Of a stretch of 64,000 bases of DNA, positions 44,216-55,440 are shown one piece after another. The position numbers and the translations under genes were made by a program. The stretch covers positions 1,798,001 to 1,862,000 of the forward strand of contig JBBMOL010000038.1 of NCBI GenBank assembly GCA_037954665.1. Reading direction: 5' to 3'. A model generated the notes under the pieces. The model saw only the letters and a list, made by a program, of their open reading frames with translations. It was not told the DNA's origin and did no database searches. The DNA comes from Laguncularia racemosa (lineage: Eukaryota; Streptophyta; Magnoliopsida; Myrtales; Combretaceae). Position 1 is the stretch's first letter. Every line of letters starts with the position of its first letter.

Positions 44216-46787
44216 ATGTCATCTTCCAAATCATCTAGAGAGAATTCGAAAAGAAAGAATTCACTTGGAAGTAGATCTGATGTAGGTTGGGGGCATGAAA
44301 TTGATGTAGACAACAATGGGAAAAAAGTTAAATGTAAGTATTGTAATAAAGTTGTTAGTGGAGGCATTTACAGATTCAAGAATCACTTGGGGTGTACGCG
44401 TAAAGATGTAGAGCCATGCACCAGTGTCCCGGATGATGTAAAAAATGAAATGTTAACAATGTTGCTAAAAGCGGCAAAATTATTAGAAATGAAGAGAAAG
44501 CAAATTCATGGCATTGAAGATTCTGATGATGCTGATGATGAGGTGGAGCAAATAGGGATAAACAAAAAAGAAAGGAATTGCATGGACTTCTTTCTGAAAC
44601 AAAAAAAAAAAAAAAATTGAAAGTGGAACACGAGCAACGCAAGGTACAATTAACCAATTCATGAAGAAAGATTTGAGAGAAGAATGTAGCCAACAAATTT
44701 CTCGTTTTTTATATAGTAGTGCAATTCCATTTAATTGTGTCAAAAATCCAGAGTTTGTGAAGATGCTTCAAGTGGTTGGTCGATATGGATGTGGGCTTAA
44801 ACCTCCTTCTTATCATGAGCTAAGGGTGACTTGTTTGAAAAAAGAAGTAGCTCGAACAATGGAATTACTTAATGACTATAAAGCTGAATGGAAAAAAATA
44901 GGTTGCTCTATTATGTCTGATGCATGGACTGATAGAAATAGGCGTTCCATATGCAATTTCTTAGTTAATAGCTTTAAAGGAACGGTCTTCTTATCATTTA
45001 TAGATGCTTTTGATGTATCCAAGACAACTAACAAAGTTTTGGCAATGTTAGATGATATTGTGGAGAAGGTTAGAGAGGAAAATGTTGTACAAGATATTAC
45101 AGATAATGCTGCAAATTATAAAGCAGCAGGAGAAAAATTGATGGAGAAGAGAAAATGCTTATATGGGACACCTTGTGCTGCACATTGCATCGATTTGATC
45201 TTGGAAGACTTTGAGAAGAATTTGAAGATCCATCAAGGGATAATTGCAAAAGGAAGGCGAATTACTACATATATTTATTCCAGGACTATACTTATCTCAA
45301 TTTTGAGAAGATACACTAAAGGGAGGGACTTGATTAAACCTGGTGCAACTCGTTTTGCCACTTCGTATTTGACATTAGGTTGCCTTTGTGAGTTGAAAAC
45401 TGCATTGATGATGATGTTCACTTCTAGTCATTGGAAATCATGTAAGTATTTGACCACAAGTGATGGAAAGCGGATTCAACAAGTGGTTTTGGATAATAGG
45501 TTTTGGAAGAATGTTATTGTTTGCCTTAAAGCTTCATTTCCCTTTATTAAAGTGCTTAGATTAGTGGATTCTGATGATCAACCAGCTATAGGTTTCATTT
45601 ATCCAGAAATGGATCGTGTTAAGTAGAAAATTAAAGCAAACTTCAACAATGTGAAGAAAAGGTAATATCGTAACTTGTTAGCTATATATATATTTTTTTT
45701 TTCTTTAGTGCTAATTTTAAAGTTTCATTTCTAAATTGAAATCATATTTATTTAATGTAGTTATGAACCTATCTTCAAGATTATTGACAAGAGATGAGAG
45801 CTTCAACTTCATAGACTATTGCATGCTGCAGCTTATTATTTGAATCCCCATTATCATTATAGTGATGATTTTAAAGTTGATGCCAATGTTAAGATTGGAT
45901 TATATGGTTGCATAGAGCATATGGTTTATAATCCAACAGAAAGGTGTAAGATTGATATGTAGCTTGAAAGATTTAAGGATGCTAAGGGACTATTTGGCAT
46001 TGAAGCTGCAAGGTTAGCAAGAAACAAAAAAGCTCAAGCTAAATGGTGGGATTCATATGGAGATGAATACCCAGAACTACAAAAGTTTTCTATTCGTGTT
46101 TTAAGTTTAACTTGTAGTTCTTTAGGTTGTGAGCGAAATTGGAGTGCATTTGAAATGGTACGATAAAAATAGTTCTTTTATTCAATTTTCTATATTATTA
46201 CTTATTAAGATTATGAATCTTATAAAGTTATGTATAACCTTTTTCATTTTCAGGTCCATACCAAAAGGAGGAATAGGCTGCATCAACAAAAGATGAATGA
46301 TTTAGTCTTTGTAATGCATAACTTGAAATTAAGAAATAGGAAAGAAAGATGCATTGCTGACACTGACACTTCTACTTTCACTGTTAAAGATCTCTCATCT
46401 GATAATGAATGGATAGTTGAAGAAGAAAATGTGCTTGACTCATCAAATGAGAATGAAGGTCAAGGTGTGTTGCATATCTTTCCAAGTCTAGGGGGTGAAG
46501 ATAAAGATGATGCGGAGGAGGACGAAATTGGTGCTTATGTCAATTTGGAGGGTTTTGTCAGTAATTCCCTAATCCCAAATGATTTGGACCTTCATGATAT
46601 TGATAATGTTGAAATTGAAATGCAAATAGGAACTTCAAAAATTTTGGAATTAGAGGATATGGAAATCATTGGTAGCAGTACACCTCATGATGATGTTGAC
46701 ATTGATGAAGAAGAAGATGATGAAGATGCAAATGATGATGATGATATGGATGAGAGAGATGGTGGAAATTGTGATGATTTATTTTAG
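44216..46787 (+). pseudogene. hAT transposase with BED zinc finger
   Basis: Starts MSSSKSSRENSKRKN at 44216, shortly after an acceptor-like TTTCTTACAG. The BED finger is CKYCNKVVSGGIYRFKNHLGC. A 16-base A run (44601-44616) shifts the frame. The core follows: SDAWTDRNRRSICNFLVN (first acidic residue), DITDNAANYKAAGE (second), CAAHCIDLILEDFEKN, then GATRFATSYLTL. Intron 45661-45760; second coding part with NPTERCKID and KWWDSYGDEYPELQKFSIRV plus SCERNWSAFEM-type dimerisation region; intron 46158-46253; last exon with KRRNRLHQQKMNDL and a long Asp/Glu tail ending CDDLF. In-frame TAG or TGA occur near 45624, 45796 and 45959. It would bind the ends and catalyse excision. Confidence 0.88.
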
Positions 46788-47096
46788 TTCTTGTTTTGTA
46801 ATATGATTTATGATTTCATAACTTTTATTGAGACTTTTAGTTGATTATTTTTATGGTTGATTATTTATATTATACAACTTATGCTTGATTATCGATATTA
46901 TGACTTTTATTGTGATTTATGATCCAATTCTATGCTGAAATTTTTAATTTATATTATCTATTATATTTTTTAATGACTGCTGTAAGTAAATTTTTAATAT
47001 TTAAAGGTTATTTTATAAAGGTTGTAAAAACTTACGTTTTTACGTTCCGTTTCTACGTTTCAATTCTACGGACCCCCTGGCGATTCTACGTAAAAT

Positions 47097-47115
47097 CGCG
47101 ATTTTGAGAACCTTG
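47097..47115 (-). repeat. hAT right terminal inverted repeat
   Basis: The complement is CAAGGTTCTCAAAATCGCG. Just inside are several TTCTACG and TTTACG motifs (47030-47092), a likely transposase-binding cluster. Confidence 0.9.
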
Positions 47116-48025
47116 GTTCAAATGATTTAATTGTAATCTCTATTGGTAACATTAACCAAGTAACCACAATAAGGATTGAAATATCACGTGGAAATCAGAT
47201 CAAAGAAAGCAACAAACCAATGAAATCCACTTTTCCTTTCAATCACAAATTCACGCCAACAATAAAAATGAAGTATGTAATTCAAGTGTTCAAGGGAACA
47301 ATCAATCTTACAAGATTGTTGTCCACGAAATAGAACCAAAAATATGTCCAAGAAAGATCCAAATCTACCTTAGATATAACTCACTAGAGAAGAAATGAAC
47401 ATACAACAAAGTTGAATTGATATGACTCACAATTCACTTTCATCGCATTCGCCACAATTCCAATTCTTGGGTTGAAATTGATAAGAGTTTGGAACTAAGG
47501 AAAGAACCCTAATTCACACGTGAAATGTGTCTCTCAAATCTGTAAAAATTGGCCTCCTCAAACCCTCTCTTAAGCAAGTATTTATACTTGCTACTCTTAG
47601 AATTAAAAAGTGATCAAAATTACAAGTTTGCCACTTTTAAGGTGGCTAGCCCTAAGTGATAATTACAAGGAAATAAAAGTGTCTAAAAACCAAAATGCAA
47701 CCAAAATAGTTCATAAAAGAAGAAATATATAAAAGAAATGGTCATCAAGATATCGGTCTTCTATAGGATCCATTGGCCCAACTTATCGCCGGTTCAGGTC
47801 GGTCCATGGATAACCCAGAAGCTGAGTCTGAGGGAGTTTGTCCATTGCCCTATAAAATATGATTAGTGTGCCTGTTGGAAAACACAATACAAGAATAATA
47901 GAAAAGAGGTTAATATATAAATAATTCTGGGGTCGATCTACTTAAAATGGGCCCTCATCGCCAAGATTTGAAATTCTTTAGTTCTTGCCCTAATGATAGG
48001 TCATGTCGGATTTTTATTGCTATCA

Positions 48026-48800
48026 CCAAGACTTATGGGCTTAGCCTACTCAAGAGCTCTTTGGCCTAAAAATTGATCTAATAAACAACTTCATCTTAAG
48101 ATCCATTTACCAAAGAGAGTCACAATTTAATAATGGATTGAGGCCCTATAGAAAGTTCCACTAAAAGACATACTTTAGATTGCTAGATGGAACCATTGTA
48201 CATATGCTATACTTGGGTATGAAAGGTATGCTATAGTCCCTCTTCTAAGCATCATTGGCTATACCGAATACTTCCTAACATGTGTAGTTAAGCAATTAAG
48301 GCCCTTTCAAGGCATAGCCCATAGAGATTCCCTAAAGACGATGATACTTGATTTCTAAAATTCTCATATTATACTAGTCAATAAAATAAGCAAGTTGCAA
48401 AGGATCCATACTATTTAGGACCATAGACAATTAACCCCCATTGTTGATGTAGGAGACCTAAGAGGAAGAGTTAGAGATTACCGAGCCACAAAAGAGTTCA
48501 TATTTGACCTACTTCATGAGAATGGAGAAATGTAGTATCGAGCCCCTAATGTACTCAAACTTGCACCTGAGCATCCTACACTAAAGCTTAGAGCATATAT
48601 GGATTTAGTGCAAGCCTATGTGGAAGTTTGATATAAAGCCATGCAAAAGGAGGGAGAACACTTGGAAAGCTTAATTTAAAGAAGCCTAGGATTAGATAGA
48701 GGTCTTAGAAGGCCAGCTAAGAAGGGTTGAGAAGCGAATTTGCTAGTTGCTAATTGATGAAGCAAGAACATGCCCTAACAAGATTGGGAGATTTATCTAG
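48026..48800 (+). pseudogene. ORF1 of the Tat/Ogre-like element, second part
   Basis: Continues the frame interrupted at 36936: ARWNHCTYAILGYERYAIVP, LLSIIGYTEYFLTCVVKQLRPF, then YRATKEFIFDLLHENGEM and LKLAPEHPTLKLRAYMDLVQ. The W....L.Y..Y..VPLL...GYT...L..QLRPF order fits the second half of Tat/Ogre ORF1. Multiple stops. About 48800-49250 is noncoding, with AAAT and GA simple repeats (49055-49145). Confidence 0.5.
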
Positions 48801-49269
48801 AGTAGTCTATTCAATTTTGTGTTTCTAGTCTAGGTTTTAATTTTAGTTTTGGTTTTATGTTCCTAGTCTTTGTATTATGATGCTATGTGTCATTGGAATA
48901 TTAATAAAATTGCAACTCTAGTGAAATTTTGAAATAAAATTGCTACACTATTATTCAATAGTTAGTTCAACATCTTGCATTTATGTTCTCATTATTCTCC
49001 ATTTTATGTATTTGCAGTTACATATTTTATTTCACAAAGCATGTTTCTTTCACAAAAAAATAAATAAATAAATAAAAGAGAAAGAGAGAAAGAAAAAAGA
49101 AAGGAACGAGAGGGGGGGAAAAGTCAAAGAGAGAGAGAGAGAAGAGAAAATAAAGCTAAAAGAAAAGGAAAAAAAAACTAACAATTTTGGACTTTCTTGT
49201 TGGAATCTCTAAGATTGCTCCTAAACAGTCAGTTTTCATTTGAAGCCTTATTCTCACTCATTCTCATTC

Positions 49270-49795
49270 TAAGATGGTTGAAAGTGTCAACCTTGAAAGA
49301 GTTGAAGACCTTGAGAAGACTATGCAAAAAGTTTTGGAACAACTATGAATCCTTACCCACTTTACAAACCATCCACCTACTTATGCTAGTGAACATTTTA
49401 ACAACCAACAAGAACATCAAAATGAGATGCCACCCCCTGAGTTGCAAGATGTGGAATCTAAGCCCAAAATTAGCATATGGAAGAAAGAACTTGAATTGAA
49501 ACAAAAGGACATAGAGGAAAAGCGGATGAAGAAATTCGAGGTTAAACTCAAAGTTCTAGAAGGCATAAAAGGGCTAGAAAAGCTAGGCCTCCTGTAATTG
49601 CCTAGTTACTTAAAAGATGATTTCAATGAAAAATTTAAGATACCTAAGTTTGAGAAGTATGATGGAACTAGTTGCCTTATCATGCACACTCAGCTGTATG
49701 TGTACAAAATGGGTTGGTACACTAAGTATAACCGACTTATGTTTTAGACGTTTTAGGACAGGCTAGAAACCTTAAATGTTTGTATAGAAACTCTC
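49270..49795 (+). pseudogene. Gag start of the Tat/Ogre-like element
   Basis: MVESVNLERVEDLEKTMQKV begins a helical region; further on WKKELELKQKDIEEKRMKK and the gag core FKIPKFEKYDGTSCLIMHTQ with LYVYKMGWYTKYNRLM. The IP.F.KYDGT.C...H....Y..KM core is typical of Tat/Ogre gag. It breaks off near 49795, where A/C-rich leader sequence of another, minus-strand element begins. Confidence 0.65.
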
Positions 49796-51241
49796 TTATA
49801 GAAACCATGTCACAACAACACGCTTTAGACAACACACACACCTTATGGTATACAAAACCTCACACCACACCTTCACGGTTCAATCACTACCACACACTTA
49901 CACACACCTACAATGCTACACACCACTTCAATGGATTCACACAAACACATTTCCACACTTCAATTACACAACTATGCCACACACAACTCCCACGATTCAC
50001 TTAACACAACAACACACCATGGGAACATAACCATGCCTCGTATACACTAAAGATCATGGCAACAAATGACTTCCAACTTAGTCAAAGTATATTTAAAGTG
50101 ATTAATACACAATAACTCCACAAGTAATGATTGAATTTGAATTCAAAACAATTTCCTGATTCTCTATGGCAAGATGAGAAAATCTAAAAATTTACACTTC
50201 AACTTCCAAAATCACAAGGAAAACAACATAGCGCAAATCAATAAGCAATCACTATACCCTTTACAATTATGGAATTCAAATTCAAATAGCATCCCCTTCT
50301 TTCACATAAGGAGCTCACAACAAGATGACTATCACAATAGACAAATTCTGAAATTCCACTTCCAATTCCGCAACAACAAAGTATGTCACGGCATAATCAC
50401 ACACAATTACTTCAATTCCACTTCAAATAACTTTAATTATGAAATGGAAGAACAAGAACCTTAAATCTCCAAATTGAAAATCACGAAATTCCCTTCTCAA
50501 AAACCTTGCTCTGATACTAAATTATGATGTGCTTTACTTCCAATTGCAAGAATATAACAAGGATAGAAGAACAAATTAACAATCCTCAATCAATTAGGCT
50601 TTTAACCCTAATTGGATACTAACCCTAATTGACGTGAAATGAAAAGCAATAAGAATCCCAATTCCTTACCAAATATAATGCACTAGTAGAATTAGGAACA
50701 ACTTATAATTTGTTGATATTACTCATAACAAATCCCAAACCTTACTCGCCACAATCCAAGCTTGAATTGATAAGAGTATTTTTGTGAAAAGGAACACCCT
50801 TTTCACATGAACAAAGGCAGCTGTAAAAATATTATCAAAAGTCCCTTACAAACCCTACTTTACAAGTATTTATACTCTACTCTAAACAAGGAAAATTAAA
50901 AACAATGCCAAATAGTTAAAAACTGATCCTATGAGTCACTTGAAGAACCGATTCTCTATGTGAAAGAGAGTGAAGATGACCGGTTCTTCTCAAGATAAAA
51001 TCCAAATGAAATGAAGGTCGGTTCCACTTGTCTTTGTAGCCTCAATTTGGTTTATAATGGACCGTGATCTATTCACAAACCAATTGCTAATGTGCTTGAT
51101 CATCTTCTCATAAAAACCGACAAAATGTACCTGCTAAAATGTAAAAAAAAAAAAACAAATAAAGATAAAATGTGATTATCTGGGTTCCATTTGGTTCAAG
51201 TAGGCTTCCCAATGCTAGGTCCAAAGGTTTGATTCCCATCA
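49796..51241 (-). mobile_element. Gypsy fragment: leader, primer site and 5' LTR
   Basis: Read on the minus strand: LTR 51241-50525 (TGATGGGAATC to GCACATCA), primer site at 50508-50519 (TAGTATCAGAGC) and a noncoding leader down to about 49796. Gag and everything beyond are missing. The LTR resembles that of element H at 5138-5782. Its TATA region is at about 50866-50885. Confidence 0.75.
50525..51241 (-). repeat. Gypsy 5' LTR
   Basis: 717 bases, TGATGTGCTTTAC to TTTGATTCCCATCA in plus order. No duplication of the right flank TATGG could be matched, because the left end of the element is lost. Confidence 0.8.
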
Positions 51242-51264
51242 TATGGTTTGAGACATCATATCCT

Positions 51265-51835
51265 AGACTAGCCACAATTGAAAGAAAGCTATCTAAAAGC
51301 AACCACACTTTCACCATTGATGATCTTCCCTATTCAAGATGGCTAGAAAGGATTCAAGAATTCCATTAGTGGCTAATAATGAGAGCTTTAACAACACCAA
51401 ATAATTTTGAAGTCCTCTTGGAATTTGTAGCAAGGTTTATTGGAATCTTAAAAGATTGGTGGAACACCATATTTGAGTAAGACTAGCCAATCATCCTATC
51501 TTAGACAGAATTCAACTAAACCATTAAAAAACTATCAATTTCTAATAAGTAATCTTAAAGATTCTTGAGAAATGAAGAGAAAAGGATTTTTTGAAGAAAG
51601 TGCTACTCCTAGAAGAAGAGAAATTTAGATTTGCACTATGAAAAAATGGTGCAACTACTCTACCAACTTGAAGCAAATTATACCCCCAAGCTAGTGTTCT
51701 TATCTTCTATCTTAAAGGTATTAGTGAAAGGGATAGAAAGGTTTTTAAAATTAAGGAATCAAAAGTTTAAGGCTAATCACACAATGGTAGTTAAAAAAGC
51801 TTTTTTGGAAGTCAGCGAAGGGCAACCATAACCTA
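51265..51835 (+). pseudogene. Retroelement gag-like fragment of uncertain lineage
   Basis: Broken coding: HTFTIDDLPYSRWLERIQEF, LLEFVARFIGILKDWW, then after stops and shifts LDLHYEKMVQLLYQLEANY, PKLVFLSSI and RFLKLRNQKFKANHT. The pattern (W..RI.EF..W; FV.RF.G.L.DWW; HY..M.QLLY.L; FLSS.P) recalls gag/coat-region proteins of some plant retroelements and caulimovirid-like sequences. No CCHC box, protease or RT is nearby to decide. Confidence 0.4.
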
Positions 51836-52091
51836 AACTTGAAATATTGTTGGTAAGCATAGAAGCGATTGCCTTCCATTAAATCAACTCACTCATCTTC
51901 TTTTTTTAGTTGGATGACCTAGCCGTTTTGAAGTGCACTACAGTACAACCTCACTAAGTTTGCTTCTACCTTTGATAGTGTGCTTTTTACAACTTCTAGA
52001 GTTGATATAGAAATCCTTAGCCTCTCATGAAATCACTTGATAGGTTTTACATCACACCTACCATCGGGATAGATGACTAAAGCCAATTTAC

Positions 52092-52747
52092 TAATGGGAA
52101 TCAAACCATTTCAATAACAGGACCCATTACCCAAGCTAGAGCCAAAGGACTATAAAGTCTTACATTGAGAGCCCTATTTGACTAGATAGAGCCCAAAGAC
52201 ACTCACATAGTATCTTCATTCCTTTTACATTATTGCTTTACACTTAATTAGGTGCAATTGTCAGTGCTTTAGGATGATGACTAAGTCAATTAGAGGATGG
52301 CTCAAGGCTCACTTTTGAACCGACATAGTCTATTTGGGAGCCAGCCATTTACTTTATGTTTTTCCTTTATTTTCTTTACATTTTTTTCCATGTGAGAGGC
52401 TACTATAAATACTTGTCAAAGGAACACAAAAAGGGACTTTTCATTTTGGTAAAAACAAGAGAAAATACATGTGATTTGAGGGTTTCTCAGTTCATCCAAC
52501 TCTTATCAATCTTTTGTAGATTATGATGAATAAAAGGCTAGGGATTGTTATGTGTCATATCAACAACACCGAGCTTGATCCTTCTTCTACTAGTGTGTAA
52601 TATCTAGTAGGAAAAATTGGATATCCTTCGTTTTGTTCCTAACATGAATTTAAGGTTTGGCGTAGAAATTGATCTTTTCAATTTGGGGATTGTTCAATTG
52701 ACTTGGAATTATATATGTGTTGATTGTTAACTAAAATTGGCATATCA
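52092..52747 (+). repeat. Gypsy LTR, plus strand
   Basis: Begins TAATGGGAATCAAACC (family TGATGGGAATC) and ends TTGGCATATCA (family GGCACATCA). The first bases encode SITGPITQARAKG, the pol C-terminal motif that runs into the LTR. TATA core CTATAAATACTTG at about 52401-52413. No primer site follows, so it is a 3' or solo LTR. Confidence 0.7.
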
Positions 52748-54595
52748 TTTACTATGCTCATTCTCTTTAAATAGTGACTCGTATGACGTCCCACTCTCTT
52801 TAGCCTATGCTACACCATTGAAAGGTTGACTTGAAGGTCCTGCTGCCTTTGCTACCACTTAACCTTAGGGGGATCAACCATTGGCGATGGTGAATGTTAA
52901 GGTCTATGGGTATGTGTGAGGAAGGAGATTGAAGTGCCATTGATGTACCTCTAGAGGTGTGTTCACATGAGAAATGTGATGAAGTAAAAGTAGGATTAAA
53001 AAAAGGGAAGATTTAAGGGAAATGCAAAATGCAAAGAACTCAAAGGATTTTAAAAGTTTCCAATCATGTAAAAGTGTTTTCTTTGACCATTTTGTTTCCA
53101 TTTATTAGAAAATGCATGAAGCTCCAAAACACGCTCGATTTTGTTATGTGTCCAACTATTGCAACGAAAGGCTGCGATCATTTTAGCTTCTACAAGCACA
53201 CCTCTCCTAAGTTTGAAAGATGTCCTCTCACATTTAACGCATTGATTTGCCTATGCTTATGTAAGATTTGATGTTAATAAATTAACAAGAAGTGTAAATG
53301 TCAAAGGTGTGTTCTACACACTTCATTGTCCAAAGTAACTCGGGGGGGGGGGGGGGGGGAGATTTCCTAGTCAGTCCTTAGCTCCACCTACTCGCTATAA
53401 GGTTAATAGTTCATCTCATGGTGAAGCTTAAGTTGGATCCCCTTGTTCAGCCCACCAAGTTAAAGATATAGATAAGAGGAATTATTCCTCTTCTCGACAA
53501 ACCTAGTGTAGGTCATCTCAGCTTAAAAGCAACTTATCAAATGCACAAGCAACAATACTTTGAATTCTAAGGTTCTATCACTAGCTTAGTGGCTTAAATA
53601 TGCTTTTACTAGCTAAAGCATTAGTCGCCCAGCGTATTGTGGCTCATGTAATGTGCTAATGGCTACCTCGCTCTTGACTCTCTTTGCTACCTAACTACTA
53701 ATGAAGGTGGTGGGCAAGTTTTTATAGACCTTTTAGCCATAGGCCCTAAAGCCCAACTTAACCGACCCCTCAAGGAATTAAGTTAATGTGTTTAAGGGTA
53801 GTTTGGATAAATTTTGAAAGTACATCTAATTTCTAAGGTACACTACTCCACCATATTTTTATAAGATTAGTGTGAATATCTTTTAAGAAAAATTTACTTG
53901 CCATTAATATCACATAAGACCCTCACTATAAATAAACAATCACTTTACCAATGTAAGGGACTAGAACTCTCTCAATTTTACTCTCCCTCTCTCTTTATCT
54001 CTCTCTTACTATTTGTTTGACTTAAGTGCCAAAGTGTAAACACCATAAGCATCTCTCGCACCTAATAGCTTACATTTATTCTCTTGCAGATTGAATTGCT
54101 CATGGAATGGGGACTAAACTTAACCTAAGACTCTATAGTAAGACTAGAATTATGAAAGCAAGCTAAACGGACCAATTTACACCAACCCACATCAACCTAT
54201 GGGTCAATACAAGTAAGTTTAGGCTTGCTTAACAAGCAAGTTGAAAATTTTGCCTAACCTACTTTTTTTGTAGGTTATGTGGGCTAACCTACATAATCCA
54301 TAGGCTAAATAAGCTAACTTACATTTTTTTTTTTGCATGATTTTAAAGTTAAACAGACTAATCTACCCTAACCTACATTAGCCTCACTTTGTATGCAAGC
54401 TAAAATTTTTTGCTTAACCCGCATTTTTTTTTAGGTTATATGGGTTAGCTTACATGACCTACCCCACTTGCAGTGTTTTAGGCAAGACCAACAATCAACA
54501 CTTATGAATGCCTATGTGTTAAGAGCAGTATAGATGGTAGACTCACTATCAAGCCATTTAAGAATTAATTGGGACATTAACTAAATTAAATTCTA
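52748..54595. other. No gene recognised
   Basis: Contains an 18-base G run (53342-53359), an LTR-like promoter stretch (CTATAAATAAACAATCAC at about 53929-53946 followed by a CTCTCTCTTT-rich segment and a GCACC...CTTGCAG phrase) and a cluster of CCTACAT and GGTTATGTGGG-type inverted motifs at 54250-54470. Frames such as 53029-53271 show no motif I can name. Confidence 0.4.
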
Positions 54596-54599
54596 AACA

Positions 54600-55440
54600 A
54601 AGCAAGTGAGTTACCATTTTCTTTATTCTTTTATAACCAAGATGTAAATTTGGTGCACACCTCTTTCAACCCTTTTTCTTACAAAAGAAACAATGGACAT
54701 GTTTCTTAATGGTATCTTTAACACCTCTTACATATATAGTTTGACCACTATTTTTCTTATTGGATTTCTATACTTTCCTAGGAGTATGGTGGGAAGATTT
54801 TCCTTAGTAAGCTTATCCCTTTTGAAATTTTGGGTTATATTGAGAAACAATAAATCACTCAAACACTTTTCTCTTCAATTCTCTTCCTTAGTAGCACAAT
54901 TAGAAATAAGGTCATTTTATATTCCAAGTGGAATTAAGAGTATTATAGGTAGTTTTGATTTGACCAAAGTTAGGTAATAAATGACTATTAATGATCTTAT
55001 CAGGAAAGGAAATTTCAAAACTTTTTGACTTTTGACTTAATATGAACCATTTTGTTGATATACTCTCTAACTTCTCCTCCTTTTTCATATTTCATAGACT
55101 TCTTGCTTAGCATTATTATAGGTTTGGTACATATTGCCCACATCAATAAAAAGCTCTTTAACATTGTTGGTCTCAAGTAAACCATCAAGGAGGTGCTCAA
55201 ATATGGATCGTTTTATAGCTACATGACTTAATCTATTGGATCATTCCCATCTAGCGTATGACTTCTTTTGTCCAATAAAACTCTCATCAATGGGTTTGAT
55301 AGGCTCATTTTCATGTAAGGCTAGGTTCATATTTGCAATACCTAAACCAAACTCAATGTCTTGTTTCCATTTCTTGTAATTTGCACCATTCAAAATCTCA
55401 ATGGTAGCAGTGTTGTTGTTTACACCAAAATCAATTGTAA
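54600..55440 (-). pseudogene. Ty1/copia gag fragment
   Basis: Minus strand, right to left: ATIEILNGANYKKWKQDIEF, LGIANMNLALHENEPIKPID, KSYARWEWSNRLSHVAIKRS, YQTYNNAKQEVYEI, then EVREYINKMVHIKSKVK, NFGQIKTTYNTLNSTWNI and a damaged CCHC box CFFCKKKG. This is the copia gag domain (NG.NY..WK, L..A, WE.SN..) in the usual order. Several TAG or TAA codons and phase changes. The leader and LTR on its 5' side lie at 55441-57900. Confidence 0.75.

Larger units (their letters stand above)
42716..47115 (+). mobile_element. hAT transposon, complete, 4.4 kb
   Basis: Terminal inverted repeats CATGGTTGTCAAAATCGCG (42716-42734) and its complement at 47097-47115 differ at two of 19 positions. The 8-base duplication GTTCAAAT (42708-42715 and 47116-47123) is perfect, as expected of hAT. 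Inside are a GC-rich 5' region with minisatellite, a likely 5' UTR intron ending at about 44190, a BED-finger transposase with two introns, and a 3' end rich in CTACG motifs. Inactivated by an A-run shift and a few stops. Confidence 0.93.
36937..48025 (-). mobile_element. Ty3/gypsy element D, gag-only, with hAT transposon inside both LTRs
   Basis: Left LTR 36937-39884, internal region 39885-42391, right LTR 42392-48025. Flanks are ACAAG (36932-36936) and CCAAG (48026-48030), a 5-base duplication with one mismatch. The LTRs are collinear except that the right one has a complete hAT element and the left a truncated one. The interior codes only for gag fused to the pol C-terminal motif. The primer site is at 42374-42385. 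It interrupts ORF1 of the Tat/Ogre-like element. Confidence 0.85.
42392..48025 (-). repeat. 5' LTR of element D, composite, with complete hAT insertion
   Basis: Same composite plan as 36937-39884: 187-base outer block, inner primer-site copy (42561-42572), second LTR start at 42579, insertion at 42716-47115, and the remaining 0.9 kb with the TATA palindrome at 47573-47592. Without the hAT element and one target copy it is about 1.2 kb. Confidence 0.85.

Noticed and set aside
36937..48025. Ordinary segmental duplication of about 3 kb
   Set aside because: TG...CA ends, primer site, flanking 5-base duplication and an internal gag show that the two copies are LTRs of one element.
51265..51835. 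Calling this an integrated plant pararetrovirus
   Set aside because: Only a gag or coat-like pattern is seen; no movement protein, RT or tRNA-Met start region supports a virus.
53029..53271. 80-codon plus frame with several Cys/His
   Set aside because: Cys spacing does not fit a CCHC knuckle, and the neighbourhood has no matching gag core.
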